Translations under genes and position numbers: made by a program
Assembly (NCBI GenBank): GCA_043808235.1
Contig: JAZDFC010000004.1
Coordinates: 124,001 to 188,000, forward strand
Length of the DNA stretch: 64,000 nt
Source of the DNA: JAZDFC01 sp043808235
Lineage (GTDB): Bacteria; Bacteroidota; Ignavibacteria; Ignavibacteriales; Melioribacteraceae
Direction of reading: 5' to 3'
Notes under the pieces: generated by a model
What the model saw: the letters and a program-made list of their open reading frames with translations, nothing else
What the model was told of the DNA's origin: nothing
Databases searched by the model: none
Shown: in pieces, positions 37,721-44,362 of the stretch
How the letters are laid out: each line of letters starts with the position of its first letter
Numbering within the stretch: position 1 is the stretch's first letter

Positions 37721-37778
37721 GAATGATGAATAACGAATATTGAACTCCGAATGTTGAAGTGGGCCAACTTCGATATTC
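37721..37778. repeat. Perfectly spaced GAAYnnn/GAAG heptad array ending in a hairpin
   Basis: GAA begins at 37721, 37728, 37735, 37742, 37749 and 37756, exactly every 7 nt, with GAAT four times, then GAAC and GAAG. The last two heptads form the left arm of a hairpin (37749-37778): GAATgttGAAGT pairs with ACTTCgatATTC around a short loop. The array lies between a small membrane-protein frame and rpiA. Confidence 0.75.
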
Positions 37779-37824
37779 AAGAAATTTGTTATCTCGATCA
37801 ATTGGAATGTTGGAAACCTGCATA

Positions 37825-37845
37825 CAGTATCAAGCAACCAGCAAC
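37825..37845. repeat. Three CAGYAWC-type heptads
   Basis: CAGTATC, AAGCAAC and CAGCAAC occur in three back-to-back 7-nt units. Their reverse complement matches the ACTGG/GCTGG array at 15496-15529, so the two loci share a word family. Confidence 0.5.
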
Positions 37846-37871
37846 TTCTCGTTTTTATCGCAGTATTATTC

Positions 37872-37879
37872 TAAATTTG
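37872..37879 (+). promoter_or_regulatory. Possible -7 element (TAAATTTG) for rpiA
   Basis: TAAATTTG matches TAnnTTTG and lies 23 nt before the rpiA ATG. No clear -33 TTG is seen at the right distance, so confidence is low. Confidence 0.3.
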
Positions 37880-37902
37880 GGTAAGTGAATTGAAGGAAAT
37901 TT

Positions 37903-38598
37903 ATGGCTGATGTAAAATCGGAATTAAAAAAGAAAGCCGCTGAAAAAGCTGTTGAACAAATCAAATCGGGAATGGTAATTGGATTGGGATCGGGCTCAAC
38001 GGCATGTTTTGCAACACTAAGAATCGGTGAATTACTCAAATCGGGAGAATTGAAAAATGTTATCGGGATACCAAGTTCAATCCAGACAGAAAATTTAGCA
38101 CGTGAATTAGGAATACCTTTGGCTACATTTAAAGAGTATCAAAAAGTGGATATTACAATTGACGGCGCTGATGAAGTTGACGAGAATCTAAATTTGATAA
38201 AGGGCGGCGGCGGGGCATTGCTGCATGAGAAAATTTTAGCGCAGGCTACAAAGAAAGAAATTATAATCGTCGACGAATCGAAGGTTTCAAAGTACCTCGG
38301 CACAAATTGGGCTGTGCCTATCGAGGTTGTTCCATTCGCTCTCGAAGTTGAAAAAAAATATTTAGAATCGATCGGCGGCAAACCGGTTTTACGAATGAAG
38401 GGCGAGGATAGTTACATCACAGATGAAGGCAACTACCTGCTTGATACAAATTTTGGTGAAATAAAAAATCCGGCAGCTCTCTCCGGGCAATTGAATGGAA
38501 GAGCCGGGATAGCCGAGCACGGCTTGTTTATTGGTCTCGCGAGCGAAGTGATTGTAGCAAAAGATGATGGGATTATTGCGTTGAAAAAAGTGGAATAG
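37903..38598 (+). CDS. rpiA: Ribose-5-phosphate isomerase A
   Basis: It interconverts ribose 5-phosphate and ribulose 5-phosphate in the pentose phosphate pathway. The 231-residue protein has all RpiA signatures: GMVIGLGSGSTACFATLRIGE near 25-45, IPSSIQTENLARELGIPLATF, DGADEVDENLNLIKGGGGALLHEKI near 85-110 with the catalytic acidic and Lys residues, VDESKVSKYLG and PIEVVPFALE. The start ATG has an AAGG upstream at good distance. It stands alone, followed by two palindromes. The assignment is firm. Confidence 0.97.
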   Translation: MADVKSELKKKAAEKAVEQIKSGMVIGLGSGSTACFATLRIGELLKSGELKNVIGIPSSIQTENLARELGIPLATFKEYQKVDITIDGADEVDENLNLIKGGGGALLHEKILAQATKKEIIIVDESKVSKYLGTNWAVPIEVVPFALEVEKKYLESIGGKPVLRMKGEDSYITDEGNYLLDTNFGEIKNPAALSGQLNGRAGIAEHGLFIGLASEVIVAKDDGIIALKKVE

Positions 38599-38610
38599 AA
38601 TAAAATTCAA

Positions 38611-38696
38611 AAGATGTCATCTCTGTGAGAGATGCCATCTTAACGAAAAGATTACATCTTTGAGGATATGTTCAGTGGTATCAAAGATGGAATCTT
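38611..38696. repeat. Two AAGATG/CATCTT palindromes after rpiA
   Basis: The first palindrome (38611-38641) pairs AAGATG-CATCTCT with AGAGATG-CATCTT around GTG. The second pairs AAGATTaCATCTTTGA (38648-38663) with TCAAAGATGgAATCTT (38681-38696) across a 17-nt loop. Both are built of the same AAGATG/CATCTT word. They may terminate rpiA transcription, but no T-run follows. Confidence 0.6.
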
Positions 38697-38791
38697 TGAT
38701 AATGCAAAATATTTTAAAATAAATATTTTTTTTGGAAACCTGGAATAAATTCCCATTGTGTAACCCCGTCGAAAAGAAAAAAATCTTTTTC

Positions 38792-38822
38792 TTGAATTAA
38801 TAATTGGCGCATTATATTTTTG
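38792..38822 (+). promoter_or_regulatory. Bacteroidota-type promoter before the ABC exporter genes
   Basis: A TTG at 38792-38794 and TATTTTTG at 38815-38822, separated by 20 bp, match the TTG-N19-21-TAnnTTTG consensus of Bacteroidota primary-sigma promoters. The start codon is 29 nt downstream. This is the best promoter match seen in the window. Confidence 0.55.
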
Positions 38823-38850
38823 TCCTTTCAAAAAATAACAAGTTAACATT

Positions 38851-39783
38851 ATGAGTATTGTAGTTGAAAATTTGACTAAGAAGTACGGCTCGCAGAGGGC
38901 GGTGGATAACATTTCATTCGAAGTAAAAACGGGCGAAATCCTCGGTTTCCTTGGTCCTAACGGAGCCGGTAAAACCACAACAATGAAAATCATCACATGT
39001 TTTATAGCGCCTAACGAAGGCGACGTGAAAGTAAATAACATGTCAATTCTCGAAAATCCGGATGCAATAAAAAAAATAATCGGTTATCTCCCGGAAAGCA
39101 ACCCGCTATATTCCGATATGCTCGTGCTCGACTATCTTCAGTTTGTTGCCGAGCTGCAGGGTGTTCCCGCTGATAAAATTCAAAGCAGAATTGCAGAAAT
39201 GGTGAAGGTTTGCGGATTGAATATTGAAAAGCATAAAAAGATCAGCGAGCTTTCAAAGGGGTACAAACAACGGGTCGGACTCGCGCAGGCAATGATTCAC
39301 GATCCCGAAATTCTGATCCTCGATGAACCTACATCCGGCCTGGACCCGAATCAAATCATCGAAATAAGGAAACTTATCCGCGAAATCGGGAAATCAAAAA
39401 CAGTCGTTCTCAGCACACACATTCTTCCCGAAGTTGAAGCTACTTGCGATAGAATTCTTATCATCAATAACGGAAAAATTGTTGCAGACGGTACACCGAC
39501 AACTCTACGCAAGCAGGCGCAGGGTCAGGAAGTTTTAAGAGTACAGATTGCCGAAGCTGCGGATAAAAATGAAGTCATCACAAATCTTCAAAACCTGGAA
39601 TCAGTAGCTATGGTTGATCCGGTTGAAGATGCGGATATGACTTTTATGATTAACAGCAAAGATGATCTATCATCGCGTAAATCTATTTTTAATCTTTGTG
39701 TAAAAAACAATTGGATTCTCACCGAATTAACTCCGGTGGAAACAAAGCTCGAGGATATTTTCAGAAACTTAACAACAAATTAA
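38851..39783 (+). CDS. ABC transporter ATP-binding protein (GldA-like)
   Basis: The 310-residue ATPase has the ABC-2-type layout: Walker A GPNGAGKTT near 36-44, a Q-loop-like region YLPESNPLY, signature ELSKGYKQRVGLAQAM, Walker B ILILDEPTSGLDPNQI and H-loop LSTHILPEVEATC. A C-terminal 80-residue extension follows the ATPase core, as in GldA/NatA proteins. It works with the permease 7 bp downstream and two further membrane/periplasmic proteins. By analogy it may be the GldA part of a GldAFG-type complex, which is linked to gliding in Flavobacteria, but similar clusters occur in non-gliding bacteria. Confidence 0.9.
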   Translation: MSIVVENLTKKYGSQRAVDNISFEVKTGEILGFLGPNGAGKTTTMKIITCFIAPNEGDVKVNNMSILENPDAIKKIIGYLPESNPLYSDMLVLDYLQFVAELQGVPADKIQSRIAEMVKVCGLNIEKHKKISELSKGYKQRVGLAQAMIHDPEILILDEPTSGLDPNQIIEIRKLIREIGKSKTVVLSTHILPEVEATCDRILIINNGKIVADGTPTTLRKQAQGQEVLRVQIAEAADKNEVITNLQNLESVAMVDPVEDADMTFMINSKDDLSSRKSIFNLCVKNNWILTELTPVETKLEDIFRNLTTN

Positions 39784-39790
39784 TTTTACT

Positions 39791-40516
39791 ATGAAAACAA
39801 TTTGGATACTTACTAAGAAAGAATTAAAAGCTTTCTTCGATTCGCTGATTGCATACATCTTAATTATTGTGTTCCTTGGACTCAGCGGATTTTTTACATG
39901 GCTCTATGGTTCCGATATTTTTCTTATCGGGCAAGCCACTCTTCAACCGTTTTTTAGCATTGCCTACTGGACATTGTTCTTTTTTATACCGGCATTAACA
40001 ATGAAAATGATTGCCGAAGAAAGGCGGGTTGGAACCATTGAACTGCTTCTCACCAAAGCAATCACCGACTGGCAGGTAGTTCTTGGGAAATTTTTAGCTT
40101 GTCTTTTATTAATAGGAATTGCACTTGCATTCACGCTCCCGTATTACATTACGATTTGGTCATTGGGACCGGTAGATCACGGTGCGGTATGGCTCGGTTA
40201 TCTCGGAATGATGTTCATGAGTATGACATTAATCGGAATTGGATTATTCGCAAGTAGTATCACCAACAATCAGATAGTAGCATTCCTCCTATCGTTATTC
40301 ATTGGAATTTTCTTTATAATAATTTTTGGCATGCTTGCCGATACTTTTACCGGAGTACTCGGTAATGTGCTTGATTTCCTTAGTTTATCAACGCATTACG
40401 AATCGGTATCGAGAGGAGTGATCGACACTAAAGACTTAATTTATTTCTTCTCGATCACATTTTTTAGTCTGCTTCTTGCAGAAACCGCATTATCAAAAAG
40501 AAATATAGTAGAGTAA
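39791..40516 (+). CDS. ABC-2 type permease (GldF-like)
   Basis: The 241-residue protein has six membrane helices, with an N-terminal TKKELKAFFDSLIAYI segment and the ABC-2 central region FFIPALTMKMIAEERRVGTIELLLTKAITDWQVVLGKFLA. It is the membrane partner of the ATPase immediately upstream and is followed 8 bp later by the GldG-like gene. Such permeases are called GldF in gliding Bacteroidota. No substrate can be inferred. Confidence 0.88.
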   Translation: MKTIWILTKKELKAFFDSLIAYILIIVFLGLSGFFTWLYGSDIFLIGQATLQPFFSIAYWTLFFFIPALTMKMIAEERRVGTIELLLTKAITDWQVVLGKFLACLLLIGIALAFTLPYYITIWSLGPVDHGAVWLGYLGMMFMSMTLIGIGLFASSITNNQIVAFLLSLFIGIFFIIIFGMLADTFTGVLGNVLDFLSLSTHYESVSRGVIDTKDLIYFFSITFFSLLLAETALSKRNIVE

Positions 40517-40524
40517 AAATAGAT

Positions 40525-42051
40525 ATGCTTACACGTAAAAAAGTTCGAAATAATTTACTGCTTGTTTTCGGAATAATTGTATTGGCGAACATCATCGCCG
40601 CGCGTTTCTTTTTCAGATTGGATTTTACCGAAGACAAACGTTACAGCTTGAGCCAGGCAACCGGGGACATCCTCGAAAACTTGAAAGACCCGATTACAAT
40701 CACGGCGTATTTCACAGAGGAACTTCCTCCATCAATTGCAAAGATCAAAGATGATTTTAGAGATTTGCTTGTGGAGTATAATAGTCTTTCCGATGGGCAA
40801 GTCGTTCATGAATTTGTGAATCCAAACGAAACCGAACAAACCGAAATGGAAACTCAACAAAAGGGAATCCAGCCGGTGATGGTAAATGTACGCGAGCGAG
40901 ATCAAATGAAACAGCAGCGGGTTTACATGGGCGCCATATTGCAGATGGGTTCAAAGAGCGAAACGCTCCCGTTTATTCAGCAAGGCGCCGGGATGGAATA
41001 CCTTCTTTCTTCATCGATAAAAAAATTGACTATTACGAATAAACCGAAAGTTGCACTGTTGCAAGGACACGGCGAACCATCCATTAATGCAATCCAGCAG
41101 CTATATCAATCGTTAATTGTTACTCATGATGTTCAACCGGTTTATTTAACCGATACCACCGGTATTCCATCCGATATAAATATTCTTGCTGTTATTGCGC
41201 CAAAAGATTCCGTACCGCCGGCATATTTTAAATATCTCGACGAGTTTATTGATAGAGGCGGCAGAATGATGTTTGCGCTGAACCATGTTGATAGAAATGA
41301 GCAAACCGGTTCGGGAGATTTGATCTCAACCGGATTTGAAGATTGGCTGAAAAATAGAGGTGTTGACGTTGAAGGCAAATTTGTGACCGATATAAGTTGC
41401 GGAACCGTTTATGTACGTCAGCAATCGGGGACATTTCAGTTCAACACTCCGATTCAATTCCCGTATTTTCCTGTTATTAAAACTTTTCCTGAACATCCAA
41501 TAACAAATGGACTCGAAGCGATTATACTTCCATTTGCAAGCCCGATTAACTTTTTCCCGAAGGATTCTACCGTTAAATATACACCGATTGCAGTTACTTC
41601 GGAAAAGTCCGGCATCGAAACTCCGCCGGTATTTTTTGATGTTTCAAAAAATTGGACAATGACTGATTTTACTCAATCATCCCAAACGGTTGCTGTTGCT
41701 GTCGAAGGTAAAATTAATGGAAATTCAATTTCGAGGATGGTTGTATTTGGCGATGGCGATTTTGTTATTAACGGTGAAGGACAGCAAGCCCAGCAGCTTC
41801 AGCCGGATAATATTAATATAATGGTTAATGCAATTGATTGGCTTTCGGATGACACCGGTCTTATCGAACTGCGTACAAAAGGAGTTACCTCGAGACCAAT
41901 CGATCCGACACTCGAAGATGGAACGAAGACGTTGATTAAATATGTCAACTTCCTGCTTCCAATTATCGGAATAATTTTATATGGATTTTACAGATTCCAA
42001 TTACGCAGAAAACTAAGTGCAAAATTAATGGCGACCGAATATGTTGAGTAA
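40525..42051 (+). CDS. GldG-family ABC transporter auxiliary protein
   Basis: The 508-residue protein has an N-terminal membrane helix (about 10-30), a large periplasmic GldG/ABC-type transport domain and a C-terminal membrane helix (about 475-495). Signatures are FRLDFTEDKRYSLSQATGDILENLKDPITITAYFTEELPP near 28-68, KVALLQGHGEPS near 174, LNHVDRN, and VVFGDGDFVIN near 408. It belongs to the ATPase-permease set and overlaps the next gene by 11 bp. The family also occurs outside gliding bacteria, so gliding motility is not implied. Confidence 0.87.
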   Translation: MLTRKKVRNNLLLVFGIIVLANIIAARFFFRLDFTEDKRYSLSQATGDILENLKDPITITAYFTEELPPSIAKIKDDFRDLLVEYNSLSDGQVVHEFVNPNETEQTEMETQQKGIQPVMVNVRERDQMKQQRVYMGAILQMGSKSETLPFIQQGAGMEYLLSSSIKKLTITNKPKVALLQGHGEPSINAIQQLYQSLIVTHDVQPVYLTDTTGIPSDINILAVIAPKDSVPPAYFKYLDEFIDRGGRMMFALNHVDRNEQTGSGDLISTGFEDWLKNRGVDVEGKFVTDISCGTVYVRQQSGTFQFNTPIQFPYFPVIKTFPEHPITNGLEAIILPFASPINFFPKDSTVKYTPIAVTSEKSGIETPPVFFDVSKNWTMTDFTQSSQTVAVAVEGKINGNSISRMVVFGDGDFVINGEGQQAQQLQPDNINIMVNAIDWLSDDTGLIELRTKGVTSRPIDPTLEDGTKTLIKYVNFLLPIIGIILYGFYRFQLRRKLSAKLMATEYVE

Positions 42052-42994
42052 AAAATCAAATAAAAATCTGTGGATAGTTTTTGCGGCGCTTGCCGTTATA
42101 GTTGTAATTCTTTTCTTTTTTGATGTAGGGAAGAATGAGAGATCGTTTAGAGAAGAGTTGGTGAATGTGGATACAACCGCAGTCACGGAAATTCTGATCT
42201 ATCCGAAATCCATGAATCATAAGGAAGTTAGGCTTTACAAAGAAAATGATAAATGGCATGTTAAACTTGACGGACAAAAATCCGCAGCAGTACCGGCAGG
42301 TAAGATCTCAGCATTATTTAAACAATTAGTAGAGATTAAACCAAAGAAACTCACCGCAAGGGGAGCCGGCAAATGGAATGAATTTCAAGTTGATTCCACC
42401 GGAACGAGATTGAAAGTTTACGAAGATGGAAAAGAAACTCTAAGTTTGATTATCGGTAAATTCGCATTCCAACAGCCGCGCTCGATGGCTACGAATGTGC
42501 GGGTTGACGGTGATACCGACGTTTACGAAGTTGATGGTTTTCTCGATATGATTTTTAATCAGGGACCGAATTACTTCCGCGATAACAATGTAATAAAGGG
42601 TGAATACAATCAATGGGATAAGGTGAGTTATATTTATCCTGCCGATTCCTCTTTCCAGCTTGCAAAAGTTTTTGATAAATGGTCTGCTGATGGTGGAAAT
42701 GTTGACTCGGCGGAAGTTGTAAATTATTTCCGCCAGATTTACAGGCTCACGAGTATGAATTTTGTTGATAACTTTGATCCGAAAACTTTTTCCGGTTCAA
42801 CTTATAGATTATTGATAGCCGCAAAAGACAGCACGATAGCGGATGTTACTGCTTACGTTGATCCAACATGGTTCGTAATTCATTCCTCTCAAAATCCCGA
42901 AGCATATTTTGACGGGAATGTAAATAATCTTGGCAGTAAAATATTTATCGGCAAGAATAAATTGACGACTAAAAAACAAGTCTCAGCCAAATAA
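42041..42994 (+). CDS. DUF4340 domain-containing protein
   Basis: The 317-residue protein has an N-terminal membrane helix (LWIVFAALAVIVVILFFF) and a periplasmic beta-rich region typical of DUF4340: EVRLYKENDKWHVKLDGQKSAAVPAGKISALFKQL, followed by LSLIIGKFAFQQPRSMATNVRVDGDTDVYEV, in which a repeated domain is likely. DUF4340 proteins are regularly encoded next to GldG-like genes, as here, and are thought to be part of the same complex. It overlaps the GldG-like gene by 11 bp and converges on the MORN-like gene with a 12-bp tail overlap. Confidence 0.88.
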   Translation: MLSKKSNKNLWIVFAALAVIVVILFFFDVGKNERSFREELVNVDTTAVTEILIYPKSMNHKEVRLYKENDKWHVKLDGQKSAAVPAGKISALFKQLVEIKPKKLTARGAGKWNEFQVDSTGTRLKVYEDGKETLSLIIGKFAFQQPRSMATNVRVDGDTDVYEVDGFLDMIFNQGPNYFRDNNVIKGEYNQWDKVSYIYPADSSFQLAKVFDKWSADGGNVDSAEVVNYFRQIYRLTSMNFVDNFDPKTFSGSTYRLLIAAKDSTIADVTAYVDPTWFVIHSSQNPEAYFDGNVNNLGSKIFIGKNKLTTKKQVSAK

Positions 42995-43816
42995 GGCAAG
43001 TATTACGCTGTAAATTAAAAATGCTAATGAGAAGATCACTGCCGCTGCAAGTAAGGCATTTGTGGCGGATTGCCGTTTGTTTTTTATAGTGAATTTTAAA
43101 CTACTTCGCTTCTCAACCTTCGGTTTATTCTGATTTTTATCCAACACGATATTTTGTTTTGAACCGTGCTGAAAAATAATTTCCCGTTGAACGTTTCCGT
43201 TGGGATCATAGGCGAGATTTTTACCATCGCGGAGACCTTCGTTAAATTCAATCACTTCTTTAACTGCGCCGGTTTTATAAAATATCTTTGTTTCACCGTG
43301 GTCTTTGCCGTTATCATAAGTTTTCTCGCCAAGCAGTTCGCCGGTTTCATAATAAAATTTGGATACGCCATGCGGCACATTGTTTTTATAAATCCATTCG
43401 CCTTTTACAACGCCGCTTTTATAAAACGTTGTTACCTTTCCTTCCACCTGGTTGTCGATGTGAGCTTTATCTTCTTTTAATTCGCCGGTTTTGAAAAATA
43501 TTTTTGCAGGGCCCTGTTTCTCTCCTTCGAAATAAGTAATCTCGGCTTTCGGTCCCCCGTCTTCAAAATAATATTTTGCCACACCGTGTATCTTATCGGC
43601 ACGATAGTTCATTTCGACTTTTACGACACGGGTTTTATATAGTATTTTTCCCGCGCCTTCTTTTTTGCCTTCGTGGAAATTATAAACATAATACAGATTA
43701 TCGTCGCGCATGAAGTATTCAACTTCGCCCTCAGTCTTGCTAAGTTTCCTTATCTCTTCGGGATTAATCTGCCGCAATTCAAAATCAGCGTCTATTTTAT
43801 TTTTTTGTATCATCAT
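42983..43816 (-). CDS. MORN-like repeat protein with C-terminal membrane anchor
   Basis: The 277-residue protein contains about seven repeats of 22-24 residues in the YwqK/MORN-like pattern (G-x-hydrophobic-YY-x-G-x-hydrophobic-K), for example VEMNYRADKIHGVAKYYFEDGG, AEITYFEGEKQGPAKIFFKTG and GEKTYDNGKDHGETKIFYKTG. A basic linker and one C-terminal membrane helix (about 252-275) follow, so it is probably tail-anchored with the repeats in the cytoplasm. YwqK-type proteins are often labelled antitoxin; that label is not supported by the context here. It converges with the DUF4340 gene. Confidence 0.85.
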   Translation of the reverse strand: MMIQKNKIDADFELRQINPEEIRKLSKTEGEVEYFMRDDNLYYVYNFHEGKKEGAGKILYKTRVVKVEMNYRADKIHGVAKYYFEDGGPKAEITYFEGEKQGPAKIFFKTGELKEDKAHIDNQVEGKVTTFYKSGVVKGEWIYKNNVPHGVSKFYYETGELLGEKTYDNGKDHGETKIFYKTGAVKEVIEFNEGLRDGKNLAYDPNGNVQREIIFQHGSKQNIVLDKNQNKPKVEKRSSLKFTIKNKRQSATNALLAAAVIFSLAFLIYSVILALFG

Positions 43817-44362
43817 TCCAGGTGTTGTGGAAAAATAATTTTCGTCTTATCCACATCATCGGAAATTGCAGGGAATATTTGAATGTAAAATTCTCATTAA
43901 AACGATATCTGTCTATCACGAAAATCAGCCACTGTTTTATTTAGAAATGACATATCTTCGTCTACAACTAAGCGGTAGATATGTCATTTCTTTTTGAAAA
44001 CCTATTTTCTTCGATGCCCGTCTCCATTTTGTTTCGCCGGGCAGGCCGGTGGCATCGTGCTCTTTTTACGGGTTGTTAATTTACAGATGTTTGACCGCGT
44101 CGCGGTCCCGGTTTAAATGGATTTTTTGAGAGAATAATTAAAGGCGACCACTTCGAATTTCGGATTGTTACGAACTGCAACGCAGTTCAACATCGGTAAC
44201 AATAACTAAAGCGATGGAATAACAACCGCCACGCGGTTGAAGCAGCAATAGTAAAATTGACGGAAATTTTGCCTATTCATGCCAAGTTAAATTGGTATTG
44301 TTATTCAACTATTTATTTGTGATATTATCTTGTGATCATTCTTCTACATAGGAGATATGAAT
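43817..44362. other. Gene-free region holding palindrome cassette copy 1
   Basis: This 546-bp divergent gap lies between the MORN-like gene and the T9SS-tagged peptidase gene. It has no credible coding frame. The central part (43943-44239) is one copy of a composite palindrome cassette; the rest is plain AT-rich DNA that must hold both promoters. Confidence 0.6.
43943..44239. repeat. Composite palindrome cassette, copy 1
   Basis: Five palindromes occur in order. The first is AGAAATGACATATC with its complement (43943-43991, 14-bp perfect arms, 21-nt loop). The second is CGATGCC/GGCATCG (44012-44057). The third is GACCGCG-T-CGCGGTC (44093-44107). The fourth is GAACTGC-AAC-GCAGTTC (44172-44188), followed by AACATCGGTAACAA. 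The fifth is CAACCGC-CAC-GCGGTTG (44223-44239). The same five return in the same order and orientation at 46526-46789. They occur on both sides of the T9SS-tagged M28 peptidase gene. Confidence 0.75.

Noticed and set aside
37577..37837. Longer 136-residue protein over the heptad-repeat region
   Set aside because: The frame runs through phased repeats and has no signal or fold pattern. Only the last 49 residues with a membrane helix look plausible.
42983..43816. YwqK toxin-antitoxin antitoxin
   Set aside because: The repeats match the family that is often labelled antitoxin, but there is no adjacent toxin gene, and the protein has a membrane anchor. It is described as a MORN-like repeat protein.
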